Positions 53,268-61,429 of a stretch of 64,000 nucleotides of DNA are shown here, one piece after another. Under the pieces are notes generated by a model. The model was not told the DNA's origin. It made no database searches and was given only the letters and a program-made list of their open reading frames with translations. Numbering within the stretch: position 1 is the first letter of the stretch; every line of letters begins with the position of its first letter. Source of the stretch: ASV31 sp965229765 (GTDB lineage Bacteria > Pseudomonadota > Alphaproteobacteria > Rhodobacterales > Rhodobacteraceae); contig CBDDJT010000003.1 of assembly GCA_965229765.1 (NCBI GenBank), forward strand, positions 682,001-746,000, read 5' to 3'. Both the position numbers and the translations under genes were made by a program.

Positions 53268-55514
53268 TCAGCGCAGCGACGTGCTCAGCCGCAGTTTTTC
53301 GGTCAGGTGGCTCAGGCTGGACGAATTGCGGACCACGCGCGGCGTGATCAGGATCAACAGCTCGCTCCGCGTCAGGTTGTTCGCCGTGGTGCCGAACAGG
53401 TTGCCCACCACCGGGACCTTGCGCAGAACCGGCACCCCGTTTTCAGAGTTGTCGTCCCGCTCCGTGATCAGCCCGCCCAGCAAGACCGTATAGCCGCTGT
53501 CGACCGTGATCTGCGAACGCACGCTGCGCTGCGCGATCACCGGGTTCTGCCCGGCCACGGTCTCGAGGTTCCGTGCGCTCGACACCTCCTGAATGATGTC
53601 CAGCAGCACGTTGTTGTTGGGCCGGATCTGCGGCGTCACCTCCAGTATGACGCCGACATCGCGGGTCTCGACCTCCTGTGTCACGGTCACCGCGCCCTGG
53701 CTGTTCGACGTCTGCGAGGCGGTGATGAACGGGATCTGGTCCGCCACCGTCAGGCGCGAGGTTCCCCCATCCACGACAGAGACATAGGGCGACGAGATCA
53801 CCCGCACGTTCGTCACCGACTGCAACGCCGTTATCACTGCGCTGACAGAGGTCGATCCCGACCCGGTAATCACACCCACAAGCCCCGAACCGCCCGGGTC
53901 CGCCGGGCCCGCCGCAGTGGACGAACGGAACGAGAAGCCCGCCCCCTGCAGGAAGGTCTGTACCCCGTATTGCAGCTGGTCGGTGATATCCACCTCGATG
54001 ATCGTCGCCTCGATCGCCACCTGCGCCAGCGGCATGTCCAGCGCGCGCACCACTTCCTGAATGCGGGTGAACTCGGCATAGGTTGAACGGATCAGCAGCG
54101 CATTGTTGCGGTCGTCGGCCACGATAGAGATATCGCCGCCGCCCGGCGCGTTCACCGCCACCTGCCCGGCATCGGCCCCGTCCTCCGCAGCGGCATCGCC
54201 GCCGGGGTTGGCAAGGTCGCGCGCGGCGGCAAGAATGTTGGACTGGTTGCCGTTGCTCGGGGCCGGGGGGGCCACCTGCGCCCCGTCGCCAAAGATCTGC
54301 GTCAGTTGCGCTGCCATGTCCCCTGCCGGCAGATGCGTCAGCTGCACCACCCGCAGCGTCGGGCGGTCGCGTCGGTCCACGTCGAATTCGCGCGCCAGCT
54401 GGCGGGCCGCGTTCACCGTTTGCCGGCTTTCGGCCGCGATCAGGATCGCCTGCCGTGCCTCCAGCGGGATGATCGTGATCCCCTCGAACCCGCGTGCCTC
54501 GTAGAACTGGGTCAGTTCCGTCGCCACGGTCTCCGGCGCGCTTTCGCGCAGCGGCACCACCGCCACCGTCTGCCGCGATATGCCCGTGTCGATCAGCGTG
54601 TTCACAAGCTCCTCGATGGCGTCGAACTGGGTCGGATCGCCGCGCACCGCCAGGTTGTTCGTCCCCGGCACGACCGCCACCGCGTTGCCAGAGGGCAACA
54701 GCACGTTCAGCAGTTCCACCAGTTCCTCCGCACCGCCGCGGGACACGCGGATCGTCCGGATCTCGGTGCCTTCCACGGTGGCGTTGCCGCGCAGGGTGGC
54801 CAGCTGTTCCAGCTCTTCCGGCGTTCCGATGTGATAGACGCCGTTGATGTACTGGATCAGATAGCCGCTGCGCGCCAGGATGTCGGCCACCACCTGCACA
54901 AGCTGGGCGCGCGAGAACCGCTCTTCGGACCGGAAGGTGATCGTCCCCTCAACCGTGTCGCCCAACAGGAAGTTCGCGCCAAGAATGCCGCCAAGTACGT
55001 TTTGCACGACACTGCCGATGCTTTCGTCTTCGAAATTCAGCGACACCTGCGGCCGGTCGTCATAGCGCGGCTGCCACAGCCCGCCCACCACTTCGGCCGG
55101 CGCCAGTGGAGAGATGTCGGGCGACGCCTGGAACATCTCTGCCAGATAGCCCTGGTCGGCGGAACGTACCGCCGTCGGCCCGGCGTTCAGCGGTTCGGTC
55201 TGAACGAATCCGAAAACGCCGCGCGACTGGGTGTTGCCAAAGCGCGGGTCCGTGTTCCCCGAGAACGTGGTCTCGCGCAGGTTCTCCTCCGAGAAGAAAT
55301 TCTTGACGCTATAGGCTTCACTGGCGGTGGTGTAGACCTCCTTGCCGGTGACCGGATCGGTCATCACGACAAGGTTTGCCCGCGACACGGGTCCGCTGTT
55401 GCTACCTGAGTCACTACAAGCCGCCAGAAGCAGCAGCCCGGCAGTCAGGAGAAGTGGCAGCACAAAGATCGAGCGTATGGCGCGCAGGGCGCGCCCGTTC
55501 GGTAGTGGATTCAT
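53268..55514 (-). CDS. sctC: Outer membrane secretin SctC, lipoprotein, GspD-like
   Basis: This 748-residue secretin has a lipoprotein signal (LLTAGLLLLAACSDSG, Cys 33) instead of a plain Sec signal. The periplasmic region has N0 (VSLNFEDESIGSVVQNVLGG) and several N-domain repeats (LVELLNVLLPSGNAVAVVPG, LIAAESRQTVNAARQLAREF, LLIRSTYAEFTRIQEVVRAL), followed by the secretin core (VLLDIIQEVSSARN, VLLGGLITERDD, VPVLRKVPVVGNLFG, LLILITPRVV). The multi-repeat layout and the core resemble type II secretion GspD more than YscC. It is divergent from sctD across a 387-base AT-richer gap. It forms the outer-membrane gate of this T3SS. Confidence 0.85.
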   Translation of the reverse strand: MNPLPNGRALRAIRSIFVLPLLLTAGLLLLAACSDSGSNSGPVSRANLVVMTDPVTGKEVYTTASEAYSVKNFFSEENLRETTFSGNTDPRFGNTQSRGVFGFVQTEPLNAGPTAVRSADQGYLAEMFQASPDISPLAPAEVVGGLWQPRYDDRPQVSLNFEDESIGSVVQNVLGGILGANFLLGDTVEGTITFRSEERFSRAQLVQVVADILARSGYLIQYINGVYHIGTPEELEQLATLRGNATVEGTEIRTIRVSRGGAEELVELLNVLLPSGNAVAVVPGTNNLAVRGDPTQFDAIEELVNTLIDTGISRQTVAVVPLRESAPETVATELTQFYEARGFEGITIIPLEARQAILIAAESRQTVNAARQLAREFDVDRRDRPTLRVVQLTHLPAGDMAAQLTQIFGDGAQVAPPAPSNGNQSNILAAARDLANPGGDAAAEDGADAGQVAVNAPGGGDISIVADDRNNALLIRSTYAEFTRIQEVVRALDMPLAQVAIEATIIEVDITDQLQYGVQTFLQGAGFSFRSSTAAGPADPGGSGLVGVITGSGSTSVSAVITALQSVTNVRVISSPYVSVVDGGTSRLTVADQIPFITASQTSNSQGAVTVTQEVETRDVGVILEVTPQIRPNNNVLLDIIQEVSSARNLETVAGQNPVIAQRSVRSQITVDSGYTVLLGGLITERDDNSENGVPVLRKVPVVGNLFGTTANNLTRSELLILITPRVVRNSSSLSHLTEKLRLSTSLR

Positions 55515-55901
55515 AATCTTCCCGGTTCGGCTAGCAGTCGGCTCATCGCCACCGCCTTCCCCAATGCGGTAACGCCAAGCCCCCCAGTGATCGCCCGAGT
55601 CGCGAACGACCCGCGTCTAATGACAGGAGCAATTCGGCAGAGGGTTTTCAACAGGAAAGTCGAATTCCAACATTCACGGGAAAAATTCGTCGCCGATGTG
55701 CCAAAAAATCCCATATGAACTATACAAATTCAACATCAGCGACTTATCCCCACATACAACAATCTGTTGCATAGATGCCCGGCTCCCCGAAATGTGGTAC
55801 TCTTCTCAACTTGTTGTGGATAGCGCGCCACCAAAGCGATAATCTTTCCAGAAAAAGTTCGAGCAGTGCCGCGTTCATCCGTGGCTGACAGGAGCATTGC
55901 C
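55515..55901. promoter_or_regulatory. AT-richer divergent promoter region of sctC and sctD
   Basis: This 387-base gap contains no gene. It is clearly more AT-rich than its flanks, mostly at 55620-55830. Symmetric words are present: CAACA-ATC-TGTTG (about 55757-55769) and CAAC-TT-GTTG (55807-55816). TGTTGCAT and CAACTTGT are shared with the gap upstream of the crp-like gene. It should carry the start sites for both ring genes and possible regulator sites. Confidence 0.5.
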
Positions 55902-58448
55902 GTGGCAACCACTGGATCCCAGTTTCTCCTGAAGATTCTAAACGGCTCCCAGATCGGGGCAGAGGTCGCGCTGGACGCGGGGGAATACAGCTTCGGCAAG
56001 GGCGCCGAAGCCGACCTTCAGTTCGCGGATCTCTCGCTTCAGGACGTGCACGGGCGCATCCGGCTTCGCGATGGCAAGCTCGAACTGAGGGCGGAAAGCG
56101 GCACGCTGACAACCTCGACCGGACTGGAGATGGCGCCGGGCGACACCCAGTGGCACGAGATCGCGCAGCTTGACAGCGTCACCGCAGGAACCACCCGGTT
56201 CGCCGTCGGAAGCCCCGGCGCCAACTGGACAGAGTTGATCGGACAAACGGCCAGCGGCAGCGCCACCACCCCGCGCCGCCGCAACACCGGCAAAAGCAGC
56301 GGTCGCTTCGCCATGCTGGGATGGCCCGTTGCCATCGGCGCGCTCAGTATCGCCTTTCTTTTCGCTTCGGACATGATCGACCTTGGCGACGGCACCTCTG
56401 CCGTGCGCAACCTCGTCGGCGAACCCGACCTGACAGACCCCGAAAAGGTCGCCGCCGCGCTCGATGCGCTGCCCTTCACCGATGCACTTACGGTCGTGAC
56501 CGCCGTCGACGGGCGCATCGGCATCGAGGGCTACGTGGGCACCCTTGCCGAACGCCGCGCCGTCCAGAACGCACTGGCCGACACCGGCGTGCCGGTCAGC
56601 CGCTCGATCCAGGTGCGCGACGTCCTGCGCAACGACGTTCAGGGGCTTCTGGATTCCCAGCAGGTCGACATGAATGTCGATATCACCCCGAAAGGAGAGG
56701 CGGTGCTGTCGGGCACCATGCTGGACCCGGACAAGGCGCGCGACATCGCCTCTCTCATCGGGCGCGAGGTCATCGGCCTGTCGGGGGTGCGAAACGACCT
56801 GCTGACTTCGGAAACCTACCTTGACCGTGTCGAGGGCCTGATCGGTCAGGCACAGCTTCAGGACCTCGTGCTCCTGCGGCTCGACGGCATCCTGATAGAG
56901 GCCACGGGGCTGATCCCGCGAGAGAAGATCGACAACTGGGTTGGGTTCATTCGCGCCTACTCGGACGACTACGCCGATGTCATTCCCCTGCGCAGTTTCG
57001 TGGTTCTGGACGATCCCGAAAACCCCGGCCAGCCCGGCCAGCCGATCCTGATCGGCACCTCGGGCTTCGACCCGTCGGGCGTCGCCCGGGTGCTCGACCC
57101 CGCGTTGCTGGCGCAAAGCCAGGATATCGTGATCGCCGATCTCTTCGCCAATCCCTCTGCCCCGGAAGAACCCGCGCAGGATACCCCCCCGGAACCCGAC
57201 CTCGACCCGGCGACAGAACGGCTTCTGGCCCTGCTCGAAGGCGAGCCCGGCGAAATCGAAGCCGCGCTTGGCCTGCCGCCCGGCACCATCGACGTCGGCC
57301 TTCTGGCGACCGTGCGCGCGGGCGTGGCCAGCGGCGCGGTGGACATCGAACAGCTTCTCGCCGGCGTGCCTCAGGAGGTTGGCGAACGGATTCAGGCGAT
57401 CCTGAACGGCGAGGACCCGCCCCCCGAAACGACCGCCGAACCCGCGACCGAAGGCACAGACGCCCCGCCCGTCATAGCCGCATCCCTGCCTATCGACATC
57501 TTCACCTTTCTCAACGGCGGCCCGATCCCGACCCAGCCAGACACCATCGCTGAAGACGGCGTCCCATCCCGCGCAGATCCGGCCGTCACCGCCCCGGGCG
57601 AAGCCTCAGACCGCCTGCCCGGCACCGCCGTGGCCGGGGACGATGCCCGCGCCGATGACGCACCGGCCGCCGACACGGACGCTCCCGATGCGCTGGCCGA
57701 GGGCGTCGCCCCCGATCCGCTGGGCATCGCCACGTCGGGTGTCGCTGGCTTCGACAGCGAATTCAGGAACCTCGTGCGCGTGACCGGCGATTTCCTCGGG
57801 GGCCGCCTGCCCGGCCTGCCGGCGGGCGACCTGCCCAGCCTGGACGTCATGTCGCCCCGTCTGGTCGAGCTTGCGCGCAAAGAGGCCGAAAGCCTGCCGG
57901 ACGGGGTCAGCATACTCAGCGATCCGGCGCTTGAAGCCGAACGCAGCGGCGACCTGCCCAATGGTCTGTGTTGGGAGGGCGCGCGCGTGTCCGTCCTGCA
58001 ACTGCCCATCGTGCTGACCTGGCTCGACATCTTCAGCACCAATCCATCGCTCGACCTTTCCCGCGTCGAGGGCGCGAACCGGCGGCTCTTCTTCGAACTG
58101 GCCCTGTCGCCGGGACGGGTGCGCGACTGCCTGAACCGCCTCGGCGGGGACAGTGCGACAACGCTTCTGTCGGACTCGGTGTTCCTGCAAGAGACCCTGC
58201 GCAACGAAAGTTTCGCGCTCTACCTCTTCCGCAACGCGCCGCGCTTCGCGCTCGACGTGGTGGGGCTGAACCTCGGCGCGCAGCGTTTCGTCGCGCTCCC
58301 TGACGGCCAGAAGCTTTTCGAAGGACAGGCCCCCGACATTTCCAGTCGAATCGCCGCAATCGGAGAGCTTGGGATCCTCGTGCGAACCGCCAGCGGCTAC
58401 CGCGTCAATCTGTATGGAGAGCAGCAGCTCGCCTGGATCCTGGAATAG
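55902..58448 (+). CDS. sctD: T3SS inner membrane ring protein SctD, enlarged (848 aa)
   Basis: SctD forms the outer of the two inner-membrane rings and contacts SctJ, SctC and the sorting platform. The start GTG 55902 follows AGGAG by seven bases. The cytoplasmic FHA domain is at about 1-105 (VALDAGEYSFGKGAEADLQF), the membrane helix at about 137-157 (AMLGWPVAIGALSIAFLFAS), and periplasmic ring domains at about 180-430. A Pro/Asp/Ala-rich linker (about 430-610) and an extra C-terminal domain (about 640-848; VSVLQLPIVLTWLDIFSTNP, CLNRLGGDSATTLLSDSVFL) follow. Ordinary SctD proteins have about 400-430 residues, so this copy is roughly doubled. Confidence 0.85.
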   Translation: MATTGSQFLLKILNGSQIGAEVALDAGEYSFGKGAEADLQFADLSLQDVHGRIRLRDGKLELRAESGTLTTSTGLEMAPGDTQWHEIAQLDSVTAGTTRFAVGSPGANWTELIGQTASGSATTPRRRNTGKSSGRFAMLGWPVAIGALSIAFLFASDMIDLGDGTSAVRNLVGEPDLTDPEKVAAALDALPFTDALTVVTAVDGRIGIEGYVGTLAERRAVQNALADTGVPVSRSIQVRDVLRNDVQGLLDSQQVDMNVDITPKGEAVLSGTMLDPDKARDIASLIGREVIGLSGVRNDLLTSETYLDRVEGLIGQAQLQDLVLLRLDGILIEATGLIPREKIDNWVGFIRAYSDDYADVIPLRSFVVLDDPENPGQPGQPILIGTSGFDPSGVARVLDPALLAQSQDIVIADLFANPSAPEEPAQDTPPEPDLDPATERLLALLEGEPGEIEAALGLPPGTIDVGLLATVRAGVASGAVDIEQLLAGVPQEVGERIQAILNGEDPPPETTAEPATEGTDAPPVIAASLPIDIFTFLNGGPIPTQPDTIAEDGVPSRADPAVTAPGEASDRLPGTAVAGDDARADDAPAADTDAPDALAEGVAPDPLGIATSGVAGFDSEFRNLVRVTGDFLGGRLPGLPAGDLPSLDVMSPRLVELARKEAESLPDGVSILSDPALEAERSGDLPNGLCWEGARVSVLQLPIVLTWLDIFSTNPSLDLSRVEGANRRLFFELALSPGRVRDCLNRLGGDSATTLLSDSVFLQETLRNESFALYLFRNAPRFALDVVGLNLGAQRFVALPDGQKLFEGQAPDISSRIAAIGELGILVRTASGYRVNLYGEQQLAWILE

Positions 58449-58522
58449 TGCCCGCCTGACGACCGCACGCGTGTCTGGGTGTGTCGTTTGACATGCCCGG
58501 GACCATTGCACTTGGGGTCTAA

Positions 58523-58536
58523 TCGACGTTAGTCGA
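58523..58536. promoter_or_regulatory. Short inverted repeat upstream of the TPR-like gene
   Basis: TCGAC (58523-58527) and GTCGA (58532-58536) flank GTTA, downstream of a TTGACA word (58488-58493). It could be an operator near a promoter for the two small genes that follow. The spacing to a clear -10 box is not resolved. Confidence 0.35.
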
Positions 58537-58582
58537 CGGGGTGCAACCGCTCCGCGGCCCCGAGCAGTCAGGCAATTCATTC

Positions 58583-59119
58583 GTGCGCACGCTTCACCCC
58601 GTTCTCCTGCCCGACCCGAACGACATTTCGGACGACGCGCCATGGCCGTCTGTCCGCTTCGATCCCGGGTCAGGCGCATTCCGTTGTCCATCCGCCGATG
58701 GCGACGTGTCCATTGACGACCTGCGCGGCTGGGTCGGCACAGGCGAGACCGCGCAGGACTTTGACGCCGCCTGCGCCGCACTGGCCGGTGGCGACCCGCA
58801 GGTCGCCGCGCGCGGTTTCCTGGCCGTCGCCGAAACCGGCGACGCCACGGCGCAGGCGCTTTATGGGCTTGCCGCCAGTCTATGTGCGGCGCGGCAGGAC
58901 GATGGCGCCCTTGCGATCGCCGATTTTCTGGCTGCCTGCCCCGATGCGCCCTCGCGCGCGCAGCTTCTGTCGGGCTTTGCCGCCTATTGTCTGGGGCGCA
59001 AGGAATCGGCGCGGCGCAGTCTTGCGCGCGCCGCGCGCATGGCGCGTGGCCGGCCAGAGGCGCGCGACGAATTGCGCTTTGCCCAGACCGTCCTTCTGAA
59101 GCAGCAATTCGTATCATGA
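58583..59119 (+). CDS. TPR-like T3SS-associated protein, possibly YscY/SctY-like
   Basis: This is a helical protein of about 178 residues (start GTG 58583, or GTG 58541 for 192). TPR-like helices occupy residues about 60-170 (AQDFDAACAALAGGDPQVAA, TAQALYGLAASLCAARQDDG, LLSGFAAYCLGRKESARRSL). YscY is a TPR-like chaperone encoded next to YscX, and the next gene could be YscX-like. The assignment is by position and fold only. Confidence 0.45.
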   Translation: MRTLHPVLLPDPNDISDDAPWPSVRFDPGSGAFRCPSADGDVSIDDLRGWVGTGETAQDFDAACAALAGGDPQVAARGFLAVAETGDATAQALYGLAASLCAARQDDGALAIADFLAACPDAPSRAQLLSGFAAYCLGRKESARRSLARAARMARGRPEARDELRFAQTVLLKQQFVS

Positions 59120-59144
59120 CCCCCATGGCAAGGCTTGACCGGAC

Positions 59145-59531
59145 ATGAGCAACCCGCGCATCCAGTCGCTTCGCGTCGGTGTATCGGGCATCGAGCGCTG
59201 GCGCGTCGAGGACGAGGTTCACCTGCCAGAGCGCGGCCAGCAGGCGCCGCTTTTTCTGCCGGAAACCCGGCCGCTCGACGCGATCCTCAAGCGCGAAACG
59301 CTTGAGGAAAAGCTGCTTGGCCACCTCGTGCCGACAGAGATCGACGCCGAACTGATGAAACCCAGTGTGATGACCGCCGCGCGCCATGCCCTGCGCGATC
59401 ACTTCGCCGGGGCCGCCGGTCAGGGCGGGCCGGGTGCAGGCGCGCTGACCTTCGCGGCAAACCTGATGGAGACAGAGGTGGAACTCGACGCCGAGATACA
59501 AGAGGCGCTGGCCGCCCTTCTCAGGGGCTGA
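59145..59531 (+). CDS. Small T3SS-associated protein, possibly YscX/SctX-like
   Basis: This 128-residue protein has an N-terminal polar region (IQSLRVGVSGIERWRVEDEV), a central PLFLPETRPLDAILKRE and a C-terminal helix (METEVELDAEIQEALAALL). YscX (122 residues) also has a Pro-containing LPP...P..L block and a helical C-terminus, binds a TPR protein (YscY) and is exported. The neighbour upstream is TPR-like, giving an X-Y-type pair. Sequence similarity is weak and the assignment is tentative. Confidence 0.4.
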   Translation: MSNPRIQSLRVGVSGIERWRVEDEVHLPERGQQAPLFLPETRPLDAILKRETLEEKLLGHLVPTEIDAELMKPSVMTAARHALRDHFAGAAGQGGPGAGALTFAANLMETEVELDAEIQEALAALLRG

Positions 59532-59546
59532 CCGGCGCGCGCCAAT

Positions 59547-60470
59547 TCAGTCCCGCGGCGGCAACCGCTTGTCACACAGGAACACGTCCTCTGTCCAAAG
59601 CGCATAGGGCGTCAGGCGGCGCTTCATGAAAGCCATCATTTCCGGGTATTCGGCCGAAGATTCCTGCAACGCCACGGACTTCGGTCCGTAGACTTCGGCC
59701 TGCAATCGCATCACCTTGTCCAGCGCCGCCAGCAACCAGCCCGATCGCTGCAAATGCGATGCGACGAACCCGCTGATATAGCGGTGATAGCCCGCGTCCG
59801 GGCGGGTGACGCCGATCACCCAGCCCTGAAACACGCCATGTTCGCGTATCGCCAGTGAAATTGCCGGATCCATCTGTTTCAGATAGCGCGAATATCCCGC
59901 CGCACGGGGGCCGACCTGCTCGGTCTCGATCTCCAGCGCGCGGCGACGGTCCTCGTCCGAGATTTCGGCAAGCGGCGTTACGGTAAGCCCCTGCCGTTCC
60001 GCGCGCCGCACAAAGGCGTGCCATGCCGGGTCCAGCCGATCCATGTCACCGGAGTATCCGGCATTTCGGTATTCCAGGATCTCGGGCGCGCTCCACCCGG
60101 CGGCGGCCAGAAGCCCGGCAAAGGCGGTGCGCTCGTCGCGGCTGCTGTAGGTGGTGTGGACCCAGCCAAGGCCACGCTTCTGGCCCAGCCGCTCGCACCT
60201 GCGCAAAAGCCGCCGCCCGATGCCGCTGCGGCGGTGCGTCTCTTCCACCGCGATCCAGTCCAGCCGCAGGCTGTTGCCGCCCATCTGGTGCGCCACGGCC
60301 AGCCCCACGGGGGTGTCCCCCTCGACGGCGCCAACGATCACGTGGCGCCGCGCCGTGAACGGATCGTCGAACGGGCGGAAGAGTTCGCGGTGAACATCCT
60401 CATGGGCCAGCTGCGTCCATTCCGGGCCAACCAGCCCGGCTGGCATCTGGATCAGCGTAATGTCGGACAC
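59547..60470 (-). CDS. GNAT-family N-acetyltransferase
   Basis: This 307-residue protein has an N-terminal GNAT domain (about 1-145). The acetyl-CoA pyrophosphate-binding motif is HRRSGIGRRLLRRCERLG after the strand SLRLDWIAVEE. The C-terminal half looks like a second, degenerate GNAT fold (ISLAIREHGVFQGWVIGV, YISGFVASHLQRSGWLLAAL). The acceptor is unknown. It converges on the last T3SS gene (15-base gap), so it probably lies outside that system. Confidence 0.82.
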   Translation of the reverse strand: MSDITLIQMPAGLVGPEWTQLAHEDVHRELFRPFDDPFTARRHVIVGAVEGDTPVGLAVAHQMGGNSLRLDWIAVEETHRRSGIGRRLLRRCERLGQKRGLGWVHTTYSSRDERTAFAGLLAAAGWSAPEILEYRNAGYSGDMDRLDPAWHAFVRRAERQGLTVTPLAEISDEDRRRALEIETEQVGPRAAGYSRYLKQMDPAISLAIREHGVFQGWVIGVTRPDAGYHRYISGFVASHLQRSGWLLAALDKVMRLQAEVYGPKSVALQESSAEYPEMMAFMKRRLTPYALWTEDVFLCDKRLPPRD

Positions 60471-60739
60471 GGATGCGCAACCTTCTTCTCGGGGCCGCGC
60501 GCAACGGCGGCAAGGATGACCGGAACCTTAACGGCTGACCGTTCGGGCGCAAATGCCAATCCCCGCGCCGACGTTATGCCGACGTATTGCCGACGCTATG
60601 CAGCATGGCCCGTGCCGACGCTCCGACGCCTCCGGGCGACCGTACCGCAGCCACGTGTGGACGACCGGGCCCCGCACGCGGGAACCGGCTGTAACGCTCT
60701 GATATCAAGGGGGGAAGGTTGACCCCGGACAGTCGCTGC
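60471..60739. repeat. Intergenic region with 11-base tandem repeats
   Basis: This 269-base gap between phoB and the acetyltransferase gene has no gene. It holds three near-identical 11-base units: GCCGACGTTAT (60567), GCCGACGTATT (60578) and GCCGACGCTAT (60589-60599). A small inverted repeat AACGG-CTGA-CCGTT lies at 60530-60543. The repeats are downstream of phoB and upstream of the acetyltransferase start. Confidence 0.6.
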
Positions 60740-61429
60740 TCAGCCCAGGGCGTAGCCCGCACCGCGCACCGTGCGAACCGGGTCCCGGCCGCCATGATGG
60801 CACAACGCCTTGCGCAACCGCCCGATATGGACGTCAACGGTGCGGGTGTCGACATAGATGTCTCGGCCCCAGACACGGTCCAGCAACTGTTCGCGCGACC
60901 AGACCCGGCCCGGCTTTTCCATGAAGGTGCTCAGCAGCCGAAACTCTGTCGGCCCCAGCTTTAACTGCTTGTCATTGCGAAAGACTTTGTGGGTCTCGGC
61001 ATCGAGAACGATATCCTCGTACTCCAGCCGCAGGCCCACCGTCGCAGGCCGTGTCCGCCGCAGCTGGGCCCGAACCCGCGCCATCAGTTCGACGACCGAA
61101 TAGGGCTTTGTGACGTAATCGTCCGCACCCGTCTCCAGCCCGCGAACCCTGTCGAACTCCTCGGCACGCGCGGACAGCATGATGATCGGCACGCCGCGCG
61201 TGTCGGTCCGGCTCTTCAGCTGGCGGCAGACTTCTATGCCGGAGACGCCAGGAAGCATCCAGTCCAGAACGATGATGTCTGGCAGACCTTCCTCGACGAT
61301 CATAAGCGCATCGTCACCCGTCTCGGCCTTCAGGACATCGAACCCTTCGGCCTCGAGATTGTAGGACAGAACCTCGCGCTGCGGTGCTTCGTCCTCGACC
61401 ACCAGCACCCGAGGCCGATCCACGCTCAT
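60740..61429 (-). CDS. phoB: Phosphate regulon response regulator PhoB
   Basis: PhoB activates phosphate-starvation genes when phosphorylated by PhoR. The 229-residue protein has an N-terminal receiver (acidic pocket VVEDE, phospho-Asp 56 in IVLDWMLPG, Lys 108 in VTKPYS) and a C-terminal OmpR-type winged helix (LKLGPTEFRLLSTFMEKPGR, VWGRDIYVDTRTVDVHIGRL). It is last in the pstA-pstB-phoU-phoB order and its ATG overlaps the phoU stop. phoR is not in the window. Confidence 0.96.
   Translation of the reverse strand: MSVDRPRVLVVEDEAPQREVLSYNLEAEGFDVLKAETGDDALMIVEEGLPDIIVLDWMLPGVSGIEVCRQLKSRTDTRGVPIIMLSARAEEFDRVRGLETGADDYVTKPYSVVELMARVRAQLRRTRPATVGLRLEYEDIVLDAETHKVFRNDKQLKLGPTEFRLLSTFMEKPGRVWSREQLLDRVWGRDIYVDTRTVDVHIGRLRKALCHHGGRDPVRTVRGAGYALG

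Noticed and set aside
55741..55830. DnaA-box-like words and AT-richness near 55750-55825, suggesting an origin
   Set aside because: Only imperfect matches (TTATCCCCACA; TATCCACAAC on the other strand), no cluster of boxes, and no repABC, dnaA or other origin genes nearby; better explained as a divergent promoter.
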